A stretch of DNA of 64,000 bases from Megascapheus bottae (lineage: Eukaryota; Chordata; Mammalia; Rodentia; Geomyidae): the NCBI GenBank assembly GCA_024803745.1, contig JANJXV010000025.1:21169610-21233609 (forward strand), in the 5' to 3' direction. Under the pieces are notes generated by a model that saw only the letters and a list, made by a program, of their open reading frames with translations, had not been told where the DNA came from and did no database searches. A program made the translations under genes and the position numbers. Positions 1 to 12,000 of the stretch are shown piece after piece. The stretch's first letter is position 1; each line of letters begins with the position of its first letter.

Positions 1-3000
1 AGAAAGCAGCCCTTCCACCACAAGGAGACAGGCCAGGCCCAGGAGAGCTCTGCCTGCACCACCATGGGAGCCCGCCAAGGGACAAGGAGACAGCCTGCCT
101 GCTCCAGGGCAGGCTTCCCATCCAGGACAGGGCACACAGCCTCAGGAAGCCTTGTGCCTACTGTTCCCTGAAAACATCCCACACTGAGTCCTGAGGAGGA
201 GGCCCTGGGCACATGCCCAGCCTGACCAGGGGCCGGGCTTCATGCTTCTGCCCAGAGTCAACATGTGCTGAACTGCCCTCACCTGCTGCTCAGCCAGGAG
301 GAGGCTGTCAGCCTCAGCTGGAGGGCAAAGTGTGCAGTTGGCACATGGGGAAGGCTCTCCACAAGGCTGCAGCTCAGGGGACCCCCAGGGCGTCCCCCTT
401 CAAATCCTACCCCCCAAACCCAGAGCCCAGGCTCACTCACACAGTGGAAGTCTGGCATCTCCTTATCCATCGACTCCAATTCAGCCAAGAAGGCACCCAG
501 GTAGGGGATGGTGCCCTGGAGAAATGCATGAAAGATCAGATGGCAGGGGCCACCCCAGAACCCGGGCACAGAGGCCTTCTCAGCCTGGCTCCAGACCCCA
601 CTGAGCCACTCACTCAGAGCCCCGGAGACCTTGGGTCCACCTCTGTCCAGAGCAGCCCTCCTGCAACCTGGACACACACTGTCCTCTGCTGCTCTGCTCA
701 GCAGGCCCTGGCTCTAGAGCCACAGCACAACGTCAGTGAGGGAGCCCTGGGCTCCCCAACTGCCTGGCCTCCCCCAGAGACTGAACTGGAAGTTCCCCAC
801 TACTCTACAGACACTGACAACCCCACCTGCCTCCCTCCTCCTTGCTCCCCACACACCCCTACCTGGATCAGCTGTTTTCTGCGCAGGGCATCTTTTTGTT
901 CAGGAGCAAAGTATTTTGACAGCCTCCGGAATTCCTGAAAGCTGTCCCTGCACAAGGACAGACAAGGGACAGGTGCAAGGTTTGCCAGTGACAAGACTCC
1001 AAGGGCATTTTCTTTCCTAATCTGGACTCCACAGGCCTGGCCTAGAGATTTGCCCAATTGCACAGAGCCCTGTGGTTGCATGGATGTAGAGTGGACACTT
1101 GACAAAATGGGGTCCCAGTACCACAGCCCCCCGGGGAATTGTGTGGATTTCAACTGAACAGATTTCTGTCATGACTGCAGGAGATCACGGGAAATCTCCG
1201 CAGTGGCTCCATCATTGTCTCACGGAGCAGTGAGTCAGGACCCGAATCCCAGCCCCTGCCCTCGGGTATGTGGCAGGGCTCAGTGAGGGGGGCAGTCCCA
1301 GCCCTTGCACCCCTGGCACTCTTGGGCCCACCTGGAGACCTCTTTCCATGTCTTCTTCAGGCGCTGGATGGCTTTGCTCTGCAGAGCCGAGATGATGGAC
1401 TGGAGGGAGGCGAAGTTCTTCAGGGTTTCACAGTGCTGGGAAGGAGAACTGTGTGAGCCCCCGCTGAAGCTCCCCCCAACGCCTGCCTTCACCCCGGGAC
1501 AGAGCTACCCCTCTGAGATGGATGCTGGGGACATCCAGACACAGCTGGGCCCAGGGTGACCACAGCAGGATTTACCCTTCCCAGGGGGAGCTGTGCCTGA
1601 CCCAGGCAGTCACTGCCCTCCCTGAGGAATAGGGGACCAGAACACTGGCAGCCAAGAAGCTGAGGTGTCTAAGCATCCCTGACCACAATCCCATCCTTCC
1701 CGGGAAGAATTCACAGGGCATGCACAGACCAGGCCTGACACACACCGAGGCCACTTTGATCCAGTGCTCAATCACTCGGGCTCTGTCTGCGGCCACCATG
1801 GTTCGGTTCCCGAGGCACGTGGTGACCACACAGGATGACACTTTCTTGGACTGAGAGATGATTGCATCGATGGTGGGTGCTGGGTGTTTCTGGTCTTTCT
1901 TGTCCTGGATGAATTCCAGGCTCTGATAAACTGCCATATTTTTGAAAAACACCTGAGAGGGACACACAGTGGCACTGGCACCTGGCCAGAACACTGCCAC
2001 CAGGCTCAAACCAGAGCTGATTGGGAACCAGCTGGCTCAGTTATCTCCTGAGCCTTAAAAAGAGCCACTTGAGGGTGCCAAGTGACATCATGGAAGTCAG
2101 GGGAGAAGGAGGAAGAACATTCACCTTCCCACAGCACCCAATGGTTTCCAGAAAATTGCCAGATGAAGATGGACCATCTTCGTCTACAGTACACCTCCAG
2201 CCTGTGTTCTGACCCCATGCACAGTTTAATGGGAGGCTGCCTCTTGACTTACAGGATGAGAGTAATTCAGGAAGTCAAGTGACATTTCCAAAGGAAAGTT
2301 TGGCTGTATCTTTCTTTGGAAAAATCACTGACTTCTCAAGACAAAATCGATGAAGTTCAAAGTCCCCTAGGTTTTTGCAGCCATTGTGGTGACTCTGGAT
2401 GGGTCAACGTAATTTTCCATCCAGTGCTGAACAGCTTAGACGTAAGAGGTGCTAAATGTGAATGAGGGTTACAGCAAAGTAAAGAAGAGAGAAAAAGGTT
2501 AGTAAAGAAAACCTTTGGAAAGGAATTGAGAAAACAGAAGAATAGTTTCTGGATAAGGGAGGATCTGGGAAGAATTGTCTTAGAGCCACATCTCCCTTGG
2601 AACCAGACCTGGCAGGAGAACTTTGGAACCCCTGGGACAGGACTCACCGCTTCTATGTCTGACCAGCCCACTCCCAATCCCCAAGTCAGACTGTGCTAGC
2701 TGGGGATGTGAGTCCACCAGGCACATATGGTGAAGCTCTCCTGTCAAGGGAGACTTGATTAGTTCTCTGGCTGAAGTAGTTATGTAAAACAGGAGAGGGC
2801 TAGACTGATTTATTTCTACAGCAGAAAGGCCTCTGTGCCGCCCTCGGTGAGGAGTGCTATAACAGACAATGGCTAAGGTTAGGGAAGGTTTACTGAGGTG
2901 GCGATAGGAACTAGAGTTAGGAGAATAGGAGCCAGGGTTGGCCCCTATGGAACCAACAGCAGGGGGGAATGTAGAGACCCCCCCATACCCACCCCCCTCA

Positions 3001-5452
3001 GTACAAACAGGAACTTCTGAAAATTCTGACAGTTGAATGGGACCCAGCTGGCTGAGAACTTTCCGTCAGTTTCCACCAGCCTGGGAAGCTCCCTATCTCA
3101 CTCGACCACCTGATGGGTGTAATTTTTCCTTTAAAAAGGCTGTGTAAACCCTGACTATCCACTCCTCCCAGCCTCGCTGCTGAGTGCCTGCTGTTGGGTT
3201 CCCTGCCTGGCTTGTAACCCGCAATAAACCTTGCTTTTGCATTTCAGATGCCTCTATCTCGGTGGTCTTCTTTGGGGGGACCCCTCCTCTGGGCACAACA
3301 TTTGGGCCTTGGCCTCCACCTGCAATGGGTTCCGTTTACATCTAGTGCCTGATGGGGGGTAAGGCCAGGCATTTCCTCCTGGCAGAGGAAACCAGCCCAG
3401 GTGCCAAGCTGCACCTCTGCCAGCGTCCCTGACCCTTCGTAGTCACTCAAGGAGGGGGTCTCCTACCCACCATCTAGTGATGAAGCAAGACTTCCAAGGA
3501 TGGGGGCATTTCCAAGGGTAGGGGCGATGTTTGCGTGTGATGTTTGCTATTTCCAGTTCAAGGGAAGGCAGAACTAAGCAGAGGGCAGCACGAAAGACCC
3601 ACCCTTGGCCTGGCCGGCCCTGCAGAGTCACTTACCACATCCATTCGCATCAACTGCTCTGCCAGCAGGGCCAGAGGGAAAGCCAAGAAGTGAGGCATCT
3701 CGTTGAACCCATTTTGTGTGTTCACACAGAAAAGCCTAAAAGCCTTTCCTGAAGGGTCCAGCACTGACCGAGGATCGAGCTCAAGAGTATTGTGGGAATC
3801 CAATTCTGACTCTCCAGTGGGGCTTACACCCAGCTTTGGGGCTGCTGATAGAGCTGCAGGAGAAAGCAAGGTAAGATTCTCCCCATAACTAACCTGTCTT
3901 GTCTGCCTGTAATCCCAGCCCATAATCCCACCAGAAGACTTGTGAACGGAAGCCCACCCTACTCTATGAGACATGCCAGGCTGGTCATTTTTCCCGGGAC
4001 AAGGCCACTTTGGAGTCTGCCCATCCCACCACCTTCTCTCATTAGCCCTCACTGAGCCTCACTTAGCTGCAGTGTCTCCAGCTGGCTCAAGAGATGTTGA
4101 GCCTGCAAGTCCAGGTCTGAGCCAGGCATGTTGAGATTCAAGTAAGCCAGGAGAAGTTTGAGGCTGGAAAAATCCGGAGGCTCACAGAAATCCTCAGAGT
4201 GCTGGTTCAGCCAGGACGACAGAATGACTGAGATGGCTCTGAGGCACAGATGGAAGTCTGGTATCTCCTACGTGTTGTCCCCCAGATTCACTGTGGGCGC
4301 TGGGCACCTGTGACCTGCCACACCCCTTTCCCACTTGATGTCATGCCTGCCTGGCAGAACAGAGCCCAGCTGGCACCTCCACACATGGCTTGTGCGGTCC
4401 AGTCTCCATGAGCCGTGTGGGGAATGTCTCTGTACTCACACCCCACGCCCCTGATCACACACTCAGCTCGCTGCTCACCAGATGCCTGAGCTGTGGGTTA
4501 GGAAGATATATTGGGCAAGTCTGGTGAGATGGTCTTAAGTGGAGAGGAATTCTCACAGGGACCAACTCTGACCCCCCAACTTCCCTCTGCTCCCCTGTGC
4601 TCAGAACACCCCAGTTCCCTGCCTTCCCCTCCCCGTGGGTGCCCCACACCTCAGCCTTCTTGATTCACAAGACCTGTGGCCTCTAGATTCACCCAGGCTG
4701 CCTCCAAACCCACTCCTTCTGATCCAGAGCCCACTCACGTTCTCAGTTGGTCCTTCGGCCCTCCAGGGTCACTGGAGAAGGGGAGGATGCAGCCATACCT
4801 ACAGAAGGGCAAGTGTGTCATCCCTCCAGGTCCTGTTCAGGGCTCTCCTGTCACCTGCTGACCCCTCCTCTGGGAGCCCAGGCCAGGATAGCAGGGCTGT
4901 GCCCCCTCTTCTCCTGAACAAGCTGAGTACAGCACACTGCCTCTGCACACAGTAGGTGCTTCTCATCTATTTGTGCCAGGAAGGAGTACGGGGACATTCT
5001 TCCCTGCTTCCTCAGGGACTCTAGTGCCCCAAGCCTCACCCCCAGGCAGGACAAAACCTCTGCCATCCAAACACAGAGGGAGCCGCCATTACAAGTGGTG
5101 ATTCTCAGACAAGGGAGACTCCAAGCAGGCAGCTTCCTCCTTGGGGGAAGGCGAGTCCCCACACATGACCAACCTTGGCTAAGAGGCCCAAGGCAGTCCC
5201 AGGGTCAGCTAGGAGCCGGGGAGGCCCCACAGGCCCTGTACATGGAAGCCAAGCTCACCTAGCAAACAGCAAGTCCAGCACCTGCTGGGTGGTGGCGAAC
5301 TTCCGGTATACACACAGGAAGGTGGAGACGAAGTTGGGGTCCCCCAGCAGTAGCGATGGCACCAGGTGGTCCACCAGCTTCTCTAGCTTGCCTGCCTTGA
5401 GTGTCCCTACCCTGCAGAGCTTGCCCAGCACAGGGATGAAGGCCTGCTCATC
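1..5452 (-). CDS. RalGDS/RGL4-like Ral guanine nucleotide exchange factor, minus-strand copy (3' part outside window)
   Basis: Predicted exchange factor for Ral-type small GTPases. Exons in coding order are 5259-5452, 4739-4798, 4063-4238, 3636-3853, 1746-1952, 1332-1435, 863-947 and 441-515; the rest lies to the left of base 1. Every junction has GT/AG borders and the phases join without a stop. The first three exons give a RasGEF N-terminal domain (TLKAGKLEKLVDHLVPSLL, QQVLDLLFARYG, NMPGSD). The fourth starts the CDC25-like catalytic domain (LALLAEQLMRMD), followed by VVTTCLGNRTMVAADRARV, then LKKTWKEVSR and IPYLGAFLAELES. These are hallmarks of the RalGDS family. RGL4 was judged nearest because the other copy ends soon after the catalytic domain without a Ras-association domain. 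The true start codon was not found; a possible upstream exon is listed separately. Confidence 0.85.
2225..3302 (+). mobile_element. Endogenous retrovirus fragment: 3' internal piece plus a short LTR
   Basis: This 1.08 kb block sits in an intron of the minus-strand RGL-like copy and is absent from the matching place in the other copy (about 8800). A polypurine tract (AGGGGGGAA at 2961-2969) is followed by TG at 2970, and the element ends in CA at 3300, flanked as AATG...CATT, the usual ends of gammaretrovirus-type LTRs. The roughly 330-base LTR contains a TATA-like TTTAAAAAGG near 3131 and a poly(A) signal AATAAA at 3223-3228. Bases 2225-2967 are presumed 3' internal sequence, but no intact viral reading frame was recognised. 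No convincing target-site duplication was seen. Class assignment is inference. Confidence 0.6.
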
Positions 5453-5554
5453 CTGGATTGGGACCGGGGAGGGGAAGTTGAAATGTGGAAGCTGTGTGTT
5501 GTCGCGGGGTTCAGTGAAAACAAAACAGAAGGAATCTTCCTTCGAGGGTATACA

Positions 5555-5594
<40 letters not shown>
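5555..5594. repeat. (CA)n microsatellite at the inner edge of the left inverted-repeat arm
   Basis: About 20 uninterrupted CA units. Homology with the right arm stops here: GGGTATACACC at about 5546-5556 is the last stretch with a reverse-complement partner (near 7579-7590). Confidence 0.9.
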
Positions 5595-5597
<3 letters not shown>

Positions 5598-5706
5598 GTG
5601 GAGTGCTGCCTGGCTTCAGCCACCCTGGGTTTCCTTAGAGAAGTGTCTGAGACACCTTTGAGGGCCTCTGAGGAACCCTCCTGAAGCAGCGTGAGCCAGC
5701 ACCTAC

Positions 5707-5764
5707 CCAGTGTGTCTGGTTGTGGAGGCGGCCTCCATTCTGGCTTCTTCTGAGGCCTGAGCCT
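5707..5764 (-). other. Candidate upstream exon of the minus-strand RGL-like gene
   Basis: On the minus strand a 58-base segment has a pyrimidine-rich acceptor (CCCCTCTTTCAG) and a donor (GG/GTAGGT). One frame is open and ends in phase 0, as the next exon (5259-5452) needs. No recognisable domain is seen and it lies beyond the inverted repeat, so it has no partner in the other copy. It is only a candidate. Confidence 0.3.
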
Positions 5765-7578
5765 CTGAAAGAGGGGAGACAGAAAGAAAACATCCTCCTT
5801 TTCACAAGGTCTCCGGACAAGTGAGCTGGCTGGTGTTGCCTGGATACAGAATTCTACACTGTTTGGCTCTTCTAGCAGGAAGTGAGGTCATCTCCTCACT
5901 GACCTCCTCACCTGGGACTCCCCTTACTGAGGACCCTATGGTCCTCAGTACCCCATGGGGTTTCCCAGCACCCCCATGCCACCTAGGCTATGAAGACACT
6001 CATGAGGACAGCATGACCCTGTCACATCCATACACCCAGATCCCCTCTCTCCAGGCCAGCTTGTGTGTCACTAGCACCCAACCTTGGAGGAGACAAAGTG
6101 TGGGTCAGATGGGGCCTACAGCCTCCCTCAGCCTCCCTCTCTCCCCAGAGTAATCCTAGTAGCGGCTCCCTTGAGAGTTTTCTATTGCCTGTGCCTTGGA
6201 ATTCCTGCATTCCCCCGACACTCAAGGGCAAAGGTCGCATGTCACTATGTAGGAAATTAGAGATGGGGTGGTTACACACAAGGAAAAGTTTAGATCGGGT
6301 CTAGAAAAGTGCAGATCAGGTGTGGCTAGACACACCCTGTAATCCCAGCACTGAGGAGGCTGTGTAGAAAGATCTCCAAGTTCAAAGCCAACCTGGCCTG
6401 CCTAGGTAGATACTTCTTCCATATGAATACAAATGATTTTGATGAGATGGTTGGAGAGGAGCCTCTCAATGGTAACTTAAAAATCTAAACTGAAACCTAT
6501 TTGACCAACAGAAAAAAAACTCGCCTAGCAGAGGGTGAAAACTGGGGTTCGATGGGTTCCATGCATGGCGTGAGCCAGCCTAGGGTAGTTTGAGGGAGGC
6601 CTCCTCTTTGAGCTGTCCCTTGGTCTCTCCAAAGAGGGAGAAATGCCTAATAGGCAGACTCACTAGCATAAGTCAATGCACCCTACCTGTGTCGTCCACC
6701 TGTGGCTCTTAGCAGCCAGCCAGAGGCTCTGTCCAGGGTCCTGATCTCAGAACTCCATACAATGCAGGGAGGCTCACACCAAGGGTGGCTGGCTAGCCCT
6801 GGAGTCAACAGGAACAGTCTAGTTCTCTGGGCCTTTATGCTGTTGCTTGCTGTTTCCCTGCTTTGTAGCAATAAGAGATGGACCCCCAAATCCCCTCACC
6901 TGGGCAAAAGTCCCCTGCTGCTCTACCAAGGGGAAGGGTGGTGTTGAGCGTACAGCTTTGTCTAGATGGACAAGGATGGATGCCTTTAACACACTTTCAG
7001 AGCTCTTGTCCCAGGGATGTGCCCTTCCCTGGATCCAGGAGGACAAGAGGATTTCCTTGTGATCTTCTGTACCCATGAGTCGAGAGCATCCCTGCTCCTG
7101 CTAAGGACCGTGGAGACCTTACCCACGCAGAAGCACCACACCCGCCAGGGCCACCTCTGCAGTACCTGTGGTCATCAAGCTTCAAACACATTTCACAGGC
7201 CCTGTACTGACGCCCCATACTGGCCCCCAGACCAGGTCCTTGCAAACTGAGAGGCTTCCATTCCCTCCCAGCACACAGCACCCCCACCCTCAGAGTCCTG
7301 TAACCCCTGGGCTTAAAATTAATCCCTGAGAATGTCCCAAATCCAACTCTTTCAATCCAGGCTCCAAGAAGTCTCAGGAGAGCAGCACTGACTGAAAGCC
7401 CCAATTATGCATTCCCCCCAACCCCTGCTCCCAGAGCTTGCTGCTGTGCGGGGGTGTGTGAGACTCTGAGTCTGCACATATGTGCATATGTTCACATGTA
7501 GACATATGTGAAGTGACAAGTATATGTCTATATGACAATTTGCACATGCATAGGACTCTGAATGAGAGCGTGTGGGGG
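5765..7578. other. Spacer between the inverted-repeat arms; no gene recognised
   Basis: Non-duplicated sequence between the two head-to-head RGL-like copies, where shared or separate promoters and first exons would be expected. A degraded B1-like SINE lies at about 6310-6420 (TGTAATCCCAGCACTGAGGAGG). A degenerate TATG/CATATG-rich stretch lies at 7470-7560. No convincing coding exon or CpG island was seen. Confidence 0.5.
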
Positions 7579-7673
7579 GAGGTGTATACCCTTGAAGGAA
7601 GATTCCTTCTGTTTTGTTTTCACTGAACACACAGCTTCCACATTTCAACTTCCCCTCCCCGGTCCCAATCCAG

Positions 7674-8388
7674 GATGAGCAGGCCTTCATCCCTGTGCTG
7701 GGCAAGCTCTGCAGGGTAGGGACACTCAAGGCAGGCAAGCTAGAGAAGCTGGTGGACCACCTGGTGCCATCGCTACTGCTGGGGGACCCCAACTTCGTCT
7801 CCACCTTCCTGTGTGTATACCGGAAGTTCGCCACCACCCAGCAGGTGCTGGACTTGCTGTTTGCTAGGTGAGCTTGGCTTCCATGTACAGGGCCTGTGGG
7901 GCCTCCCCGGCTCCTAGCTGACCCTGGGACTGCCTTGGGCCTCTTAGCCAAGGTTGGTCATGTGTGGGGACTCGCCTTCCCCCAAGGAGGAAGCTGCCTG
8001 CTTGGAGTCTCCCTTGTCTGAGAATCACCACTTGTAATGGCGGCTCCCTCTGTATTTGGATGGCAGAGGTTTTGTCCTGCCTGGGGGTGAGGCTTGGGGC
8101 ACCAGGGTCTCTTGAGGAAGCTGGGAAGAATGTCCCCGTACTCCTTCCTGGCACAAATAGATGAGAAGCACCTACTGTGTGCAGAGGCAGTGTGCTGTAC
8201 TCAGCTTGTTCAGGAGAAGAGGGGGCACAGCCCTGCTATCCTGGCCTGGGCTCCCAGAGGAGGGGTCAGCAGGTGATAGGAGAGTCCTGAACAGGACCTG
8301 GAGGGATGACACGCTTGCCCCTTTGTAGGTATGGCTGCATCCTCCCCTTCTCCAGTGACCCTGGAGGGCCGAAGGACCAACTGAGAAC
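7674..8388 (+). pseudogene. RGL-like plus-strand copy: RasGEF N-domain exons that no longer join in frame
   Basis: Two exons, 7674-7867 and 8329-8388, match the first two exons of the minus-strand copy (194 and 60 bases in both) with good GT/AG borders. They encode the start of the RasGEF N-terminal domain up to KDQLR. In the other copy the next two exons carry the rest of this domain and the first part of the catalytic domain. Here the matching stretch is deleted at about 8640. Both remaining exons end in phase 2, whereas the next surviving exon (9080) begins in phase 0, so normal splicing would shift the frame. The intact family protein cannot be made from this copy without an unusual splice. 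Confidence 0.65.
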
Positions 8389-9079
8389 GTGAGTGGGCTC
8401 TGGATCAGAAAGGACTCCAGCATGGACCCAGATTCAGGAGCGGGTTTGGAGGCAGCCTGGGTGAATCTGGAGGCCACAGGTCTTGTGATTCAAGAAGGCT
8501 GAGGTGAGGGGCACCCATGAGGAGGGGAAGGCAGGGAGCTGGGGTTGTCTTGAGGAAGAGCTGGGGTGTCCTGAGCATAGGGGAGCAGAAGAGAGTTGAG
8601 GGGGTCAGAGTTGGTCCCTGTCAGAATCCCCCTTCACCACAGACCCGTCCTTGAATGACTACAAAGGGTCAGGGATACTGGCAGAGGAGCAGCTTGGCAC
8701 CTGGGTTAATTTCCTCTGCCAGGAGGAAATGCCCAGACTCACGCCCCCATTAGGCACTAGCAGTAAATGGAGCCCATGGCAGGCAGAGGACAAGGCCTGG
8801 TTGTGGGAAGTGTGCAGGGGATGAGAACACAGGTGGGAGGTGTACTGTAGATGAAGATGGTTCACCTTACTGAGCAGCGCTGGGAATTTTCTCACAACCA
8901 TTGGGGATTTTGGTAAAAAAAAAAAAATGCCCCTCCCCCATCTTTGCGGATGTCACTGATGAGCTGGACACCCTCAGTGACGTCACAGTCAGCCCACAGC
9001 TCTTTATAAGGCCCAGGCAATGCTTGAGCCAGTAGCTGTGTTCTGGCCAGGAGCCAGTACCGCTGTTTCTCCCGCTCAG

Positions 9080-12000
9080 ATATTTTTCAAGAACAGGGCA
9101 GCTTACCAGAACCTGGAATTCATGCAGGACAAAAAGGATCAGGAGCATCCTGAATCCACCATCGATGCAAACATCGCTCAGTCCAAGAAAGTGTCATCCT
9201 GTGTGGTCACCACGTGCCTCGGGAACCGAACCATGGTGGCCGCAGACAGAGCCCGAGTGATTGAGCACTGGATCAAAGTGGCCTCGGTGGGTGTCAGGCC
9301 TGGTCTGTGCATGCCCTGTGAATTCTTCCCGGGAAGGATGGGGACTGTGGTCAGGGATGCTCAGACACCCCAGGTCTCTGCTTCCTGGCTGCCAGTGTCC
9401 TGGTCCCCCACTCAGGGAGAGCAGTGACTGCCTGGGTTGCGCACAGCTCCCCCTGGGAAGGGTAAATCCTGCTGTGGTCACCCCAGGCCCAGCTGTGTCT
9501 GGATGTCCCCAGCATCCATCTCAGAAGAGGTAGCTCTGTCCCGGGGTGAAGGCCGGCATTGGGGGGCAGCTTCAGCGGGGGCTCACACAGTTCTCCTTCC
9601 CAGCACTGCGAAACCCTGAAGAACTTCGCCTCCCTCCAGTCCATCATCTCGGCTCTGCAGAGCAAAGCCATCCAGCGCCTGAAGAAGACATGGAAAGAGG
9701 TCTCCAGGTGGGCCCAAGAGTGCCAGGGGTGCAAGGGCTGGGACTGCCCCCCCTCACTGAGCCCTGCCACATACCTGAGGGCAGGGGCTGGGATTCGAGT
9801 CCTGACTCTGCTCCGTGAGACAATGATGGAGCCACTGCGGAGATTTCCCCTCATCTCCTGCAGTCATGACAGAAATCTGTTCAGTTGAAATCCACACAGT
9901 TCCCCGGGGGCCGTGGTACTGGGACCCCATTTTGTCAAGCGTCCACTCTACATCCATGCAACCACAGGGCTCTGTGCAATTGGGAAAATCTCTAGGCCAG
10001 GCCTGTGGAGTCCAGATTAGGAAAGAAAATGCCCTTGGAGTCTTGTCACTGGCAAACCTTGCACCTGTCCCCTTGTCTGTCCTTGTGCAGGGACAGCTTT
10101 CAGGAATTCCAGAGGCTGTCAAAATACTTTGCTCCTGAACAAAAAGATGCCCTGCGCAGAAAACAGCTGATCCAGGTAGGGGTGTGTGGGGAGCAAGGAG
10201 GAGGGAGGCAGGTGGGGTTGTCAGTGTCTGCTAGAGTAGTGGGGAACTTCCAGTTCAGTCTCTGGGGGAGGCCAGGCAGTTGGGGAGCCCAGGGCTCCCT
10301 CACTGACCTTGTGCTATGGCTCTAGAGCCAGGGCCTGCTGAGCAGAGCAGCAGAGGACAGTGTGTGTCCAGGTTGCAGGAGGGCTGCTCTGAACAGAGGT
10401 GGACCCAAGGTCTCTGGGGCTCTGAGTGAGTGGCTCAGTGGGGTCTGGAGCCAGGCTGAGAAGGCCTCTGTGCCCGGGTTCTGGGGTGGCCCCTGCCATC
10501 TGATCTTTCATGCATTTCTCCAGGGCACCATCCCCTACCTGGGTGCCTTCTTGGCTGAATTGGAGTCAGTGGATAAGGAGATGCCAGACTTCCACTGTGT
10601 GAGTGAGCCTGGGCTCTGGGTTTGGGGGGTAGGATTTGAAGGGGGACGCCCTGGGGGACCCCTGAGCTGCAGCCTTGTGGAGAGCCTCCCCCATGTGCCA
10701 ACTGCACACTTTGCCCTCCAGCTGAGGCTGACAGCCTCCTCCTGGCTGAGCCGCAGGTGAGGGCAGTTCAGCACGTGTTGACTCTGGGCAGAAGCATGAA
10801 GCCCGGCCCCTGGTCAGGCTGGGCATGTGCCCAGGGCCTCCTCCCCAGGACTCAGTGTGGATGTCCTCAGGGAACAGTAGGCACAAGGCTTCCTGAGGCT
10901 GTGTGCCCTGTCCTGGATGGGAAGCCTGCCCTGGAGCAGGCAGGCTGTCTCCTTGTCCCTTGGCAGGCTCCCATGGTGGTGCAGGCAGAGCTCTCCTGGG
11001 CCTGGCCTGTCTCCTTGTGGTGGAAGGGCTGCTTTCTAACTACCTTGGCTCTTGGTCTTCTAGGGGAGAGTCATCAATGTGGAGAAACTGAGGAAGGTGA
11101 GCCAAGGCCTCCCCCACCCATTGGGCAGTGGTGAGGAGCGGCTGGCCTGTCCAGTCTGCTCTGTCTCCTTTACTGTATGGCAGTGATTGGCAATGGGAGA
11201 TGGTCTGACCCAGGCCTGCTGTGGGTCTCTCTGAGTCTCAGAGAGGTCACAGGAGGCGGGGCTTTTTGCCATGGAGGGTTCTGAGTGGGAGAGACAGCAG
11301 TGGAGTGTCGGGGCACCCAGCTGTTGGTCTCTGTCCAGCTGGCCCCACCCCAGGCTGATCATCATGTTGTTGTTGCTTTGTTCCAGCAATTCAAGATTAT
11401 TTCTGAAATTGAGCGCCTGCAGGCTTCATGCAGTGCCGGCAATATCCAGCCTGATGAGAGCTTTCAGGCCTGGTTCGAGAGTGTGCCCCGGCTCAGTGAG
11501 GCTGAGAGGTGAGGCAGGCAGAGTGATAGGGCCGGGAGAGGGGCTCGTACCTCCAGTTGGATCCTGGGGCCAGTGTCACCTGATGGCAGCTGGCCACTTA
11601 GGCTCTTATCTTCTTCACAATGCCCTGAGATGACAACAGAGCATGGGTGCTGGTAGTTTTCACAGTGTTGTCCTCTGTGCCTTAGCTACCGCCTGGCCTG
11701 TGAATTGGAGCCCCAGTCCAACTCAACCAAGAAGTCTGAGAGCATCAAGCCTAAGAGTGAGATTTCCAAGCCTAGGAGGAAGTAAGTGTCTGTGCCCTAG
11801 TGGGGTAGAGGAGACTTTTGGGCTGTGTGGCCCAGAGCCAGCAGGCTATGTTCAGGGACCAGGCCACCTTAGCCAACCAGCCCTGGGATTAAGGAGAGTG
11901 CCCTCAGGTCTCTGGGTTTCATCCCATTTGATATGGGGTCCAATTGGGTCATGATAAGTAATCAAAAGCAAAATGTGAGCCTCTAAGGCACAGTGTACTT

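Noticed and set aside
213..938. 241-codon open frame on the plus strand
   Set aside because: It is antisense to three well-supported exons of the minus-strand RGL-like gene and has no family features.
2692..3300. An LTR starting at 2692 (TGTGCTAGC)
   Set aside because: The polypurine tract at 2961-2969 followed by AATG gives a better LTR start at 2970, so the shorter LTR was preferred.
7352..7951. 199-codon minus-strand open frame
   Set aside because: It is the complement of the RasGEF N-domain exon of the plus-strand copy; the sense reading has the recognisable domain.
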